This document shows, piece by piece, positions 40,084 to 50,228 of a stretch of DNA of 50,700 bases (positions are counted from its first letter, which is position 1; each line of letters opens with the position of its first letter). The translations under genes were made by a program, and so were the position numbers. This DNA is from Actinomycetota bacterium (GTDB lineage: Bacteria > Actinomycetota > Geothermincolia > Geothermincolales > RBG-13-55-18): contig JAFGDU010000107.1 of NCBI GenBank assembly GCA_016931915.1, forward strand, positions 1-50,700, in the 5' to 3' direction. The notes beneath the pieces were generated by a model. That model worked only from the letters and a program-made list of their open reading frames with translations. It was not told the DNA's origin and searched no databases.

Positions 40084-43000
40084 TCAGCTCGTGCGTCGCC
40101 GCCGACAACGCTTTCCGATCCGCCGTCTGATACCGCCGGATCCGGCCAGCGAAAGAAGCCCCATCGCGAGGAAGAAGGCCATGGCGGCAGTTCCGGAGCC
40201 CTGCCCACACGGGGGGGCATTAACGGTGAAACCGCCCGGCATCCTCACCTCCTGGCCGTCAGGGTTCCTGACGACCACGTCGTAAGCACCGGTGGGTGGA
40301 GCCCCAGTCAGGTCTATCTTGCAGGTGATCTTGTAGTGCTGTACAACGGTCTCATCGGTGGCCTCTATAACCGTAGCGCCTTGTTCTATCCTCACCTCTG
40401 CGCCTGGCTCGAAGGCGCAACCCGTAAGATCTGTAACATCGACTATGGTTTCCTGGACTCCGGAGTTCGGTGTGATGTAGTTGACAGCCAGCCGGTCACC
40501 CCCATCAACGGTATGGAGAATGGTCCCGTTCTCACCCGGGTAACCAAGCAATAGAATAGGGAATATCGCTACTTGCGGCCCCAGGGGTATCCCTCCCGAC
40601 ATATTGCCTATGGCGAAGGCATTGTCGGTATCCACCGCCTCTATTTCGCACAGGCTTGAGTGTGTTGATACGGGTTGTTCATACCAGTTAGCTCCGCCGT
40701 CGGTTGTCTTGTACATGCCACCGAGCCATCCCGAAGCCCATACGTTATTTGCATCAGCAGCGGATATCCCACCCAGGAGCTTTATTATGCCTTTCTGCAG
40801 ATACCAGTTACCACCACCATCGTCGGCGTGCAATATCACTCCGGTGTAGGTATGGAAACACATCCCTGAGGCCCATGCGTTATTGGCGTCGACGGCGGTT
40901 ATATCGGTGAGTTCGTGTGGATAGTAGCCCACGTCTGCCTCTTGCTCTTCCCAGGTCTCTCCACCGTTTGATGTCTTGATAACCGTGGCATAGATATCGT
41001 AGCTGCCGCCCTGGCATTCGAGTACGTAATCACTTCCCCCAGCCATCCAGATGGTGTTGGCATCGACGATACTAATGCTCTTGAGGTTTCCCGTCGTCCC
41101 CGATTCCCGGGGTTCCCAGGTACGGCCTCCGTCGGAGGTCTTGAGTACAGTGCCGCCATATCCCGCCTTCCATGCAGTCGACGCGTCGAGGGCGGCGATA
41201 TCCGCGCTGATCACAAATCCAGGCCATCCCCTTCTTGTCTGGAAATAAGAGACCCAGTTTTCCCCACCATCGCTGGTGCGATAGACGTTGCCCCAGCGTG
41301 AAATCAACCAGGCATTATCTGCGTCCACGGCGTATATGGCCTTATACAAGTCTCCGACAACGCCCTGGGATAACCAGGTTGAACCGGAGTCGGTTGTTTT
41401 AAGGATAGTGCCACCGGACCCGATAGCCCAGACGGTCGAGGCGTCGACGAGGGCGAGGTCGCTCAACCCCTGCGTGGTTCCACCCAACTGGGCTTCCCAG
41501 TCAGCCCCACCGTCGGTGGTCCTGGCGATGATGTTATTACAGCTGGTTGTGGTGCCCGACAGGAATGAATGGCCTGCTACCCAGGCGGTATCCGCATCTA
41601 CCGCCGAAACGCCGTAGAGACATGTCGTGGAGCCAAGGTGCTGGGTGGTCCATGTGGTCCCGCCGTCGCTCGTCTTGAGTATGCTGCTTGAATTTGCGCT
41701 ATCGGGCCTATACATGCTCACCGCATACGTATATTCATCCTTTAAACAATCCTGCATACTCCCCCCCACCGCCCATGCACTGGAGGCGTCCGCCGCGGAT
41801 ATCCCATGTAGATCATCGCTGGCGCCGGAGTCCTTTGCGCACCAGGTGGCTCCACCCTCGTCGATCTTGAAGAAGACGTCGTCTCCCCCCACCGCCCAGG
41901 CTGAATCGAGATCTACGGCCGATATCCCTGGTGTATAGTAACCCGTGCCGGTATAGCAGGCATCCCATGTTTCTCCACCATCGTGCGTCCTTAGTACGAG
42001 CCCGTCACCTCCCATGGCCACGGCGTTGTCAGTATCGGCTGCGAAAATCTCTACCATGCCTACCCCAAATCCCGAACTGGAACAGGCCATCGGTGTCCAG
42101 TTAGTTCCTCCATCGGCGGTCATCAGAAGCGGCGAGGCGGCCCAAGCGTTATTCGCATCCACGGCGGAGACCGATTCCAGGTGCTCGCCGGCCTTCGATT
42201 CCTGCTGGTTCCAGCTCGCGCCTCCGTCCGACGTCTTGAGGATATAGCCGCAATCCCCCACCACCCAGGCGGTCGAGGTGTCGGCGGCGGAAACGTCCCT
42301 CATGGTCTGGGACGTCGATCTTACGTCCCAGGTGGCTCCGCCATCGCTGGACACGGCGATACCTTCGCCCACCGCCCAGAGCTTATCGGCACCTGTCATA
42401 TCGATATCCTGGGTAAAATCATTCGCGCCAGGTGAAAGGGATTCGAAATTATCGCCTCCGTCGGTGGACCTAAGGATCGGGCCCAGGCAAGCCACCCAAA
42501 CCGCGGAATTGTCAGCGGTATCTACCGCTGACATCTTAGTGGGTTTTATCTCCTGATAGAACCAGCTCTGGCCACCATCGGTAGTCTTGAGTACCGCTCC
42601 AGTATAATTAATGAAGAAATCGATGACTCCTACCGCCCAGGCGGTCTGCGAGTCCGCGGCGGAGATCCCCTCGAGCCACCAGGTGCCGGGACAGTCGCTA
42701 ACGTTCCAGTGATCCCCGCCGTCCGTAGTCCTGAAAACCACGCCCTGGTAGCTCTGACCGGTCCACCTGTAACCAGAAGCCCAAACGTTGGATGCGTCCG
42801 TGGAGCTAATACTGTAAATGCATGCGGCCTGCCCCGAGGATTGCATACTCCAGGTGGCACCGCCATCGCCGGTCTTCAGTATCACGCCGTCGATACCCAC
42901 GGCCCAGGCGGTCGAGGCGTCGCGGGCGTCGACATCCCTGAGGTCCTCCGCGGTTACTCCCGCCCCCTGCGTGCTCCAGGTAGTGCCGCCGTCGCTGGTC

Positions 43001-46000
43001 TTCAGGATCATCCCGTCTTCACCTACCGCCCATGCTAGAGATACATCGACGGCATGGACTCCCATTAGCCACTTCTGGGCAACGTACTGTACGACCCAAG
43101 TCACCCCACCGTCACTGGTCTTCAGTATGCTGCCATCGAGGCATACCGCCCAGGCCGTATTGGTATCTATAGCGGAGATTCCCCTGATCGCATTCGCGGT
43201 CCCTGACTTCTGTAGGCTCCAGGTGGCACCGCCGTCGCCCGTCTTCAATATCTCGCCATATTCGGATACTGCCCAAGCCGTGGAATCGTCGATGGCGCAA
43301 ATATCGCGGTAATTTCCCCCGTTTCGCAGGCAATTGGCGCGCCAGGTAGCGCCCCCGTCGCTCGTCTCCAGGATGAAGCCTTCTCCAACCGCCTTCGCGC
43401 TGTTGGCGTCAACGGCTACGATGCTGCTGAGGTCGACCGCTTTGCCGTAGTCCTGATATATCCACGCCTCACCGCCATCATTGGTCCTGGCGATGACGCC
43501 GTCACTTCCCACCATCCAGGCGGTATCGGCATCGATGGCGGAGATCCCGCTTTTAATGCCATCAATTGCGGTTCTCGTCTCTGTCTGCCAGGTAGCGCCG
43601 CCATCCGCGGTACGGGAGGTCTTCTCCGCATCCAACACCCATACATTAGAGGAGTCGACCGCGCAGACATCGATGAGGTCGGGGAGGGTCTGCCCAACGT
43701 CCACGCCGCTCCAGGTGTTGCCTCCGTCGCTGGTCTTTACTATGGTGCCGTCCTTGCCTACAGCCCACACGTGTGAGGAATCGACCGCGGAAACGGCCTT
43801 GAGCCCGACGGTGGTGGTCGAATTCTGCATGACCCAGTTGGTACCACCATCTGTCGTCTTATAGATTGCGCCGCCATCGCCGGCCACCCAGGCGTTATTG
43901 GCATCTATGGCGCATATCCCGGCTGCCATGGCCCCGAGGTCGCTGACCGTCCAGGTGGCTCCTCCATCAGTTGTTTTTGCGACCTTGCCAGCGGCCTCCA
44001 AGACCCAGGCGATATTGGCATCTACCGCCGATATGTCCTCGAGGGCATTCGTGCCCGCGATGTTCCTCTCAGTCCAGGTAGTTCCTCCATCTATGGTCCT
44101 GAGAACCGTTCCGCTCCAACCGGCAACCCAGGTGGTATTGGCGTCCAGCGAAGATATCCCCATCAACTTTTCAACCGCCCCCGTAGGTTGGAAATGCCAG
44201 CCTATGCCGCCATCATCTGACTTGAGTACGACACCGTCTTCCCCTACCGCCCATACGGTGGATGAGTCCACTGCAGATACGTCGTGGAGACACGAGGCCC
44301 TCTTGTTATTTATCTCCCAATTGGAACCCCCGTCGCTGGTTCTTAAGATCAATCCATCCCTGCCCACTACCCACACGATCGTGGAGCTTGCCGCGTATAC
44401 GTCGTTGAGGTCCCTGGTTGTCCTCGAGCTCTGGAAGACCCAGCTGCTGCCCCCGTCGCTTGTATGCAGGATTATTCCCTTTTCACCTACAGCCCATGCA
44501 CAGTTCGCGTCGCATGCATAGATGGCATTAAGCTCGCTGGTGGTCCCGGAATCCTGCGTGACCCAGGTAGAGCCGCCGTCGGTCGTCTTCATTATTCCCG
44601 AGCTATCGCTCAAAGCCCAAATGGTATTTGCGTCAACGGCGTAGACTTCGCTGAAAAAGCCCGCTCCCCAGTTCTTGCGATCCCAGGTTGCGCCGCCGTC
44701 GCTGGTCTTGAGAATCGCGCCGTCCCAACCCAGGGCCCAGAGGTTGCTTGAATCGACTGCGTAGATGTCCGCTATCCTCTCGGTGACTCCCGTCGCCTGG
44801 GCTTCCCAGGTCGTGCCTCCATCCCCAGTCTTTAGTATTCTCCCATCGCTGCCGACTGCCCAGGCAGTATCGGCATCAGTGGAGGTGATGCCGTAAAGAT
44901 CTACGAAGCTCAAGACGTATTGTTGATTCCAGCCCTGGCCCCCATCATCGGTCTTCAGGAGGATCTCGTGCCCCGCTGCCCATGCGGTATTGGCATCGAC
45001 GATAGAGACGCCTCTGAGGGATTCATTTTCCGGCGAGCTCTGATGTGTCCAGGTAACACCATCGGTTGTCTTGATTATGGTGCCCGCATCGCCAACCGCG
45101 ATCGCAGTATGGTTATCCAATACATCAACTTCCGCGAGCTTATTCGTTGTTCCGGATTCCTGCGGGTTCCAGTGGCTCCCGCCATCGCCCGATTTCATGA
45201 TCTTCCCCGTTTCTCCAACCACCCAGATACTGCTTGCACCTGCTGCCCCGATGCCGTAGAAACCTCTTCTTGTATATTCATCCTGAAAGGCCCAGCTGGC
45301 TCCCCCGTCAACGGTCTTCAAGATCGTGCAATCGGTGCCAACGGCCCACGCCGTGCCAGTATCGGCGGCGGATATACAATTCAAACTGCAGGAAGTGCCC
45401 GTTGTCTGCTGTGACCAGCTTGCCCCGGCATCGATCGTCTTGTATATATGGCCGGCTTGGCCTGCCGTCCATGCGGTGTTCGCATCAACGGCGTGGATTG
45501 CCTGCAGCGCAACATACTCATCGATGACCTGGCTTGCCCAGGTGGTGCCGCCGTCTACCGTCCTGAGCGCAATGCCGCCATCGCCTACCGCCCAGGCATG
45601 GCCTGCATCGATCGCCGATATACCGTTCAAACCCCTCGTGGTCCCGGATGCCTGCACCGTCCAATTATTGCCTCCGTCGGTGGTCTTGAGGATGGTGCCA
45701 TCGTAACCGACCGCCCACGCCAGCGAAGCATCCAATGCGAAAACCGATTCCAGGTTCTGCGTGGTTCCGGATACAAGCTGGGTCCAACGCTGGCCGCCAT
45801 CGGTGGCCTTGAGGATAGTGCCATAATCGCCCACTGCGAAGACCGTATATGCATCAAGGCAATACACATCGTTGAGGGTCCTCGTAGTCTTAGATTTCTG
45901 CTCCGACCAGGTCGAACCTCCATTTATTGTCTTTCGGATCGTCCCGGCATTCCCTACCGCCCAGGCGACCGTGGCGCTGGCTGATGATATGCCATAGAGA

Positions 46001-48666
46001 TGATTCCTGGTTCCCGAATTCTGAAAGGTCCACGTGATCCCGCCATCGGTGGTCATCAGGACCAGGCCATCCACTCCCACCACCCAGGCGATATTCGCGT
46101 TTACTACGTCCGTATCCTCGAGTATGGATACCCTCTTGTCTAGCACCTGCCAGGTGGTCCCACCATCCGTGGTCTTGACCAGGGTGCCATAACTACCGAC
46201 CGCCCAGGCGGTGCTGGCGCTGGCGGCATATACGTCATTAATGGGGTAGACCGTTCCCGGATCCTGTGCTACCCAGGTATTTCCTCCATCGGTGGTCTTA
46301 AGGATGCTATTGCCATAACTTCCAGCCGCCACCCAGGCGACATCTGGGCTGACGGCATGCACATTCTGCAGGCTGGCGATCGATCCCGAGTCCTGAGCGG
46401 CCCAGGTGGCACCGCCGTCAGAGGTTTTCAGGATGGTACCCGAATGTCCGACCGCCCACGCAGTGTTGGCATCGACCGCGTCTATTCCATAAAGATGCTC
46501 CTGTATACCCGAATCCTGGGCAAACCATGTATTGCCTCCATCGGAGGTTTTCAGGATGGTACCATCCCTCGCAACGGCCCAGGCCGTGTTCGTATCCACG
46601 GCGCTTATGCTCTTGTAGTCGTCGCTTGCCTCTTCAATCATGGAAAGCCACGTTATACCCCCGTCGACGGTTTTGAGTAGCGTGCCTTCCACACCCGTAA
46701 CCCAAGCACTATTAACATCACGCGAGAATATTCCCAGCAGATCCTTGTCCGTACCAGAGTCCTGTACGCTCCAGTTGCTGCCACCGTTGGTGGTCTTTAC
46801 GATCGTGCCTTCTTCACCTATCGCCCAAGCGGTATCGATATCGAGGGCATGGATGGCGCAAAGCTTTGTTGAAGTACCCGAGTACTGCAGGTCCCAGCTT
46901 TCTCCACCGTCCGTTGTCTTTACGATGCCTCCGTCCGCGCCCACGCCCCAGGCGATATCCTCGCTCACCGATGATACGGCCTGGAGTTCGCCCGTTCCCT
47001 GTGATTGAACGTTCCAGTTGGATCCGCCGTCCTCGGTACGGAGGATGGTCCTGTCCTCTCCCGTCGCCCAGGCGGTCGTGGTGGAGATGGCACATACGCG
47101 ACGGAGGTCCTTTGAATAGTGCGATGCCTCCCTCTGAACAGCCCATCCGGCGCCGCCATCGCTGGTGAACAATATGACTCCCTTGTCTCCAACCGCCCAC
47201 ACGTGGTCGGCGTCTGCGGCGGAAACTCCCCTTAAGAACTCGCTCCAGATGAGAGAAACGTCATATTGAACGTTCCAGGTGGCTCCGCCGTCTGAGGTCT
47301 TGAGGATGACATTTTTATCGGGGTAATCGATATAACCAACAGCCCAGGCGGTGCTGGCGTCTATAGCGGAAACGCCGGTAAGGCTAGCCTCGCTACCCGA
47401 ATTCTGCATGCTCCACGAGCTACCCCCGTCCGTCGTCCTCAGGATGGCCTGTCCCCCTACGGCCCAGGCGTTCTGGGCATCGACGGCGGACAGACACTCG
47501 AGCCTCATCGCGCCCCCGGCACCCTGCGAGAACCAGTTCTCGCCATCGACCGTCTTCATGATGCTCCCCCCCACCGCCCATGCGATGGAGGAGTTGGCGA
47601 CCGCCACGCCGAACAGCATCGATTCGACACCCGAGGATTGCGGATTCCAGGTGCTTCCTCCGTCAGTAGTCTTCAAGAGCTCGTCTTTGTTCGAGACCAC
47701 CCAGGCGGTGTCGGCATTGGCGGCGTCTATCTTGTAAAGCACGTTAGTGCTACCCGAATCCTGGCGGTTCCAGTTATTCCCACCATCGGCCGTTTTCAGT
47801 ATCGTCCCCCCGTACCCCACGGCCCACGCCATAGTTGAACTGACCGCGCATATGCCGTAAATGTCCTCGGCAGTATTGGATGTCTGGTGTGCCCAGGTCG
47901 CCCCCCCGTCGGAGGTCCTGATGATCGTGCCCGCGGTCCCGGCGGCCCAGGCGGTGTTGGCATCAACCGCGTGGATCCCCTGCAGGAACTGGTACGTCCC
48001 CGAGGGCTGCACGTTCCAGGTGGTTCCGCCATCGATGGTCTTTAGTATCATGCCGCGATCGCCCACCGTCCACGCGACGTTGGCGTTGATGGCGTGCACT
48101 TCTTTGAGTTCGGTATCGTAGTTGACGAACTGGCGGCTCCACGTGGAGCCGTCGGTTGTCTTCAGGATGAAACTTTTTCGGTAACTGTTATCTTCTCCTA
48201 CGCCGACTGCCCAGGCGGTGTTGGCATCAACGGCGTGTATCCCGTTCAGGCTGGCGCTGGTCCCGGAGTCCTGGACATTCCAGGTCGCGCCCCCGTCGCT
48301 GGTTTTCACTATGAGGCCGTTGTACCCCACCGCCCACGCGACGCTGGGATCCACGCATGCCACGTCGTGCAATCCCCCTGAGCCTTTTCTCTGTACGTTC
48401 CAGGTGACGCCGGCATCCGTGGTCTTCATGATGGTGCCGTCCTTGCCCACCGCCCAGGATGTATTGGCGTCGATCGCCTCGACGTAGAATGCTTGGTTGA
48501 TATCCGGTGGGCTCTGTCTCTGCCATCCGGCGGGCTGGTTCTCCTGGGCGATCGCCGCGTCCGAGCCGAGAGATGAAAGCAGCGGAAGAGAAAGGGCGAG
48601 TAGGAGAACCGTGACTGCAGCGATCAATAGGGTACAAATCCAACGCACATGCCTGAAGAAAAACAT
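40084..48666 (-). CDS. Giant Ycf48/BNR-type propeller surface protein, 63 repeats
   Basis: A 2860-residue exported protein, the largest in the window. The signal peptide (FRHVRWICTLLIAAVTVLLL, cleavage near AIAQ) leads to 63 repeats by my hand count, each of 39-65 residues and typically 41-42, with the pattern VDANTAWAVG...GTILKTSDGGATW. Sixty-three is nine times seven, as expected for nine seven-bladed propellers in a row. Insertions of 10-25 residues cluster in the last ten repeats. One IPT/Ig-like domain (ITPNSGVQETIVDVTDLTGC) and the tail PPCGQGSGTAAMAFFLAMG with a run of basic residues close the protein, matching the paralog on the other strand. The ATG at 48666 has GGGGGG 5-8 nt upstream; a longer start adds 12 residues without a site. 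Role unknown: adhesion or a ligand-binding surface stalk is likely. Confidence 0.88.
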   Translation of the reverse strand: MFFFRHVRWICTLLIAAVTVLLLALSLPLLSSLGSDAAIAQENQPAGWQRQSPPDINQAFYVEAIDANTSWAVGKDGTIMKTTDAGVTWNVQRKGSGGLHDVACVDPSVAWAVGYNGLIVKTSDGGATWNVQDSGTSASLNGIHAVDANTAWAVGVGEDNSYRKSFILKTTDGSTWSRQFVNYDTELKEVHAINANVAWTVGDRGMILKTIDGGTTWNVQPSGTYQFLQGIHAVDANTAWAAGTAGTIIRTSDGGATWAHQTSNTAEDIYGICAVSSTMAWAVGYGGTILKTADGGNNWNRQDSGSTNVLYKIDAANADTAWVVSNKDELLKTTDGGSTWNPQSSGVESMLFGVAVANSSIAWAVGGSIMKTVDGENWFSQGAGGAMRLECLSAVDAQNAWAVGGQAILRTTDGGSSWSMQNSGSEASLTGVSAIDASTAWAVGYIDYPDKNVILKTSDGGATWNVQYDVSLIWSEFLRGVSAADADHVWAVGDKGVILFTSDGGAGWAVQREASHYSKDLRRVCAISTTTAWATGEDRTILRTEDGGSNWNVQSQGTGELQAVSSVSEDIAWGVGADGGIVKTTDGGESWDLQYSGTSTKLCAIHALDIDTAWAIGEEGTIVKTTNGGSNWSVQDSGTDKDLLGIFSRDVNSAWVTGVEGTLLKTVDGGITWLSMIEEASDDYKSISAVDTNTAWAVARDGTILKTSDGGNTWFAQDSGIQEHLYGIDAVDANTAWAVGHSGTILKTSDGGATWAAQDSGSIASLQNVHAVSPDVAWVAAGSYGNSILKTTDGGNTWVAQDPGTVYPINDVYAASASTAWAVGSYGTLVKTTDGGTTWQVLDKRVSILEDTDVVNANIAWVVGVDGLVLMTTDGGITWTFQNSGTRNHLYGISSASATVAWAVGNAGTIRKTINGGSTWSEQKSKTTRTLNDVYCLDAYTVFAVGDYGTILKATDGGQRWTQLVSGTTQNLESVFALDASLAWAVGYDGTILKTTDGGNNWTVQASGTTRGLNGISAIDAGHAWAVGDGGIALRTVDGGTTWASQVIDEYVALQAIHAVDANTAWTAGQAGHIYKTIDAGASWSQQTTGTSCSLNCISAADTGTAWAVGTDCTILKTVDGGASWAFQDEYTRRGFYGIGAAGASSIWVVGETGKIMKSGDGGSHWNPQESGTTNKLAEVDVLDNHTAIAVGDAGTIIKTTDGVTWTHQSSPENESLRGVSIVDANTAWAAGHEILLKTDDGGQGWNQQYVLSFVDLYGITSTDADTAWAVGSDGRILKTGDGGTTWEAQATGVTERIADIYAVDSSNLWALGWDGAILKTSDGGATWDRKNWGAGFFSEVYAVDANTIWALSDSSGIMKTTDGGSTWVTQDSGTTSELNAIYACDANCAWAVGEKGIILHTSDGGSSWVFQSSRTTRDLNDVYAASSTIVWVVGRDGLILRTSDGGSNWEINNKRASCLHDVSAVDSSTVWAVGEDGVVLKSDDGGIGWHFQPTGAVEKLMGISSLDANTTWVAGWSGTVLRTIDGGTTWTERNIAGTNALEDISAVDANIAWVLEAAGKVAKTTDGGATWTVSDLGAMAAGICAIDANNAWVAGDGGAIYKTTDGGTNWVMQNSTTTVGLKAVSAVDSSHVWAVGKDGTIVKTSDGGNTWSGVDVGQTLPDLIDVCAVDSSNVWVLDAEKTSRTADGGATWQTETRTAIDGIKSGISAIDADTAWMVGSDGVIARTNDGGEAWIYQDYGKAVDLSSIVAVDANSAKAVGEGFILETSDGGATWRANCLRNGGNYRDICAIDDSTAWAVSEYGEILKTGDGGATWSLQKSGTANAIRGISAIDTNTAWAVCLDGSILKTSDGGVTWVVQYVAQKWLMGVHAVDVSLAWAVGEDGMILKTSDGGTTWSTQGAGVTAEDLRDVDARDASTAWAVGIDGVILKTGDGGATWSMQSSGQAACIYSISSTDASNVWASGYRWTGQSYQGVVFRTTDGGDHWNVSDCPGTWWLEGISAADSQTAWAVGVIDFFINYTGAVLKTTDGGQSWFYQEIKPTKMSAVDTADNSAVWVACLGPILRSTDGGDNFESLSPGANDFTQDIDMTGADKLWAVGEGIAVSSDGGATWDVRSTSQTMRDVSAADTSTAWVVGDCGYILKTSDGGASWNQQESKAGEHLESVSAVDANNAWAASPLLMTADGGTNWTPMACSSSGFGVGMVEIFAADTDNAVAMGGDGLVLRTHDGGETWDACYTGTGYYTPGISAVDLDSAWAVGGDDVFFKIDEGGATWCAKDSGASDDLHGISAADASSAWAVGGSMQDCLKDEYTYAVSMYRPDSANSSSILKTSDGGTTWTTQHLGSTTCLYGVSAVDADTAWVAGHSFLSGTTTSCNNIIARTTDGGADWEAQLGGTTQGLSDLALVDASTVWAIGSGGTILKTTDSGSTWLSQGVVGDLYKAIYAVDADNAWLISRWGNVYRTSDGGENWVSYFQTRRGWPGFVISADIAALDASTAWKAGYGGTVLKTSDGGRTWEPRESGTTGNLKSISIVDANTIWMAGGSDYVLECQGGSYDIYATVIKTSNGGETWEEQEADVGYYPHELTDITAVDANNAWASGMCFHTYTGVILHADDGGGNWYLQKGIIKLLGGISAADANNVWASGWLGGMYKTTDGGANWYEQPVSTHSSLCEIEAVDTDNAFAIGNMSGGIPLGPQVAIFPILLLGYPGENGTILHTVDGGDRLAVNYITPNSGVQETIVDVTDLTGCAFEPGAEVRIEQGATVIEATDETVVQHYKITCKIDLTGAPPTGAYDVVVRNPDGQEVRMPGGFTVNAPPCGQGSGTAAMAFFLAMGLLSLAGSGGIRRRIGKRCRRRRTS

Positions 48667-48728
48667 GCTATCCCCCCATCCAGTAATACGCGATACGAAC
48701 ATATCAGTTATGCCCTTGGGAAGAACAC

Positions 48729-48783
48729 TTACCCCATAAGCATCTGTTGGTAGCAGTATATTACCATATAAGCATCCTGTTCA
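48729..48783 (-). promoter_or_regulatory. Promoter of the giant propeller gene with 32-bp-phased direct repeats
   Basis: TTACCCCATAAGCATC (48729-48744) and TTACCATATAAGCATC (48761-48776) are direct repeats, 14 of 16 identical, exactly 32 bp apart (three helical turns). On the minus strand TGAACA (48778-48783) and TATACT (48755-48760), 17 bp apart, form a promoter whose spacer and start region are covered by the two copies, which suggests a repressor. The ATG lies about 90 bp downstream. Confidence 0.5.
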
Positions 48784-48955
48784 TGCGATTTCCTGCTTGT
48801 CGAACCCTGTTTGCGGTGTCTTTGGCGGCACCTTGAATCCTTGACGGTTGAAAAGAAGGTGCAGGATGCAACGTGAGACATAACGCCAACGACGTACATG
48901 TAATCCAAGTGGGCTAAGATAAGTCCGAGGTAGATACGCTGAGGCTGCTGGGTGC

Positions 48956-50068
48956 TCAACGTACCCTGACCGTGATCAGAGTATCTCCATCGTCATGGAA
49001 TTCCCAGGCGCAAGTGCTGCTGTCGGTCCCGTAGGCCATTTCCACCAGGCCCTGCACTATACCCACCTGGAATATGGGCAGGGCGGTATTCTCAACGCGT
49101 ACCGCGACGTGCTCGCGGTCGGCATCGAAACTCGCGAGGTTCCCCATGCCGCGCAGAGCTGTCAGGCGCCTGAAATCCTCTTCCCCCCGCAACCACTTGT
49201 CCTTGCTCCAGGCGCTTTTTACGTAGCGCCTCTGGGCTTCCACGACGGTCCTGGTGATATCCTCCCCCAGCTCGTCCGTGAGATCGTTGAAGATCGAGTC
49301 CAGCGAGTGCGGGCCGAAGATCGCCATCCTCCTCCCCGTCTCCGGGTCGGTTATCTTTCCATTCTCGAGGTCCCATTTATAACGCGAGATCTCCGTGGGG
49401 ACCCCGCATTGGGGGCAATGGTCGTATACGATGTCTCCGGGCTTGAGATCATAGCGCTTGCCCTTGAACCTTTCCGCCAGACCGATGGGGTGGTCGCTCG
49501 GAAAGAATTCGATCTCATAGGTATCTCCTCCTCTTCCCTCGTACCTGACCCACATGTCTATGCTCTCGAATGCCTCACAGGTCCCGAGGCTCTCGGCGAC
49601 TTGAAAAAGCACCGAGTAGGGACCGTGGACGATGCCGAAGCGCCAGGGATGAGTCTCGTCTGTCTTCCAAGCCGGGCTTACGGCGATGTTGGCATAACCG
49701 AAAGCCCTGCCGACGTCATAGATATTTTTTAGAACGTCTCTGGCGGTGGCGAGCTTGGCTATCTTCTCTTCCGCTGTAATCCCCGGGTCATCGTATCCGC
49801 GAAATGCCTCTTTTGCTTCAGCCGGGAAAATCCTCTCCATATACCTGCGCGATTCGCGCCGCCGGCTTTCGATAACGATATTCTGTATCGGCACCCCGAT
49901 AAGCTCCTCGATGCCTTGAAAGAGGGGGTCCAGGTTCTCCGACTCGTAGAATACCCAACGGTTCCGGGGTGAGGTCCTGGAGATGATGGCCCCGTTGCTC
50001 TCCCATGCGAGTTCGGCGCCCACGAGAGCAGGGACCCCACACTTGGCGCAGAGCGAGATATTATCCAT
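48956..50068 (-). CDS. Unknown protein with internal duplication and two CxxC motifs
   Basis: A 370-residue cytoplasmic protein that I do not recognise. It consists of two similar halves. Half 1 starts at LCAKCGVP (Cys7, Cys10); half 2 starts at HCPQCGVP (Cys218, Cys221). In both, a segment such as FYESENLDPLFQGIEELIG or IFGPHSLDSIFNDLTDELG is followed by a basic helix (IESRRRESRRYMER or VEAQRRYVKSAWSK). Then a domain ends in VLFQVAESLGTCEAFES or IFQVGIVQGLVEMAYG, followed by a beta strand. Each half has only one CxxC pair, so a zinc or iron site would need both halves. The ATG at 50068 is preceded by GGGAGGTG; the frame extends 83 codons further upstream through low-quality basic sequence that overlaps no signal. 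It may sit downstream of the V-ATPase gene, 160 bp away. Confidence 0.75.
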   Translation of the reverse strand: MDNISLCAKCGVPALVGAELAWESNGAIISRTSPRNRWVFYESENLDPLFQGIEELIGVPIQNIVIESRRRESRRYMERIFPAEAKEAFRGYDDPGITAEEKIAKLATARDVLKNIYDVGRAFGYANIAVSPAWKTDETHPWRFGIVHGPYSVLFQVAESLGTCEAFESIDMWVRYEGRGGDTYEIEFFPSDHPIGLAERFKGKRYDLKPGDIVYDHCPQCGVPTEISRYKWDLENGKITDPETGRRMAIFGPHSLDSIFNDLTDELGEDITRTVVEAQRRYVKSAWSKDKWLRGEEDFRRLTALRGMGNLASFDADREHVAVRVENTALPIFQVGIVQGLVEMAYGTDSSTCAWEFHDDGDTLITVRVR

Positions 50069-50228
50069 CGCCGGCACCTCCCGTTCTTCCGCAGGACTCC
50101 GTATGAGTGCAGCAAACCGGCATCTTCGACTGATGTCTCGGTTTTCTTGCCGCTGTAAATATTTTACCATCCGGCAGGCATTATGACGCAGCTGGTGGGT
50201 TTTTGACCGGTGCCGAACAGATCTATCG

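Noticed and set aside
40084..48666. CRISPR array or tandem DNA satellite
   Set aside because: The ~125-bp periodicity is protein-coding (Ycf48-type units) with diverged DNA; there are no identical short repeats with unique spacers and no cas genes.
37415..48666. Photosystem II assembly function implied by the Ycf48 repeats
   Set aside because: No photosynthesis gene is in the window, and the proteins carry signal peptides, Ig-like domains and C-terminal anchors typical of surface proteins.
48780..48955. Riboswitch in the leader of the giant propeller gene
   Set aside because: Short stems such as GGTG/CACC occur, but the region lies upstream of the putative start point and no class-specific core was found.
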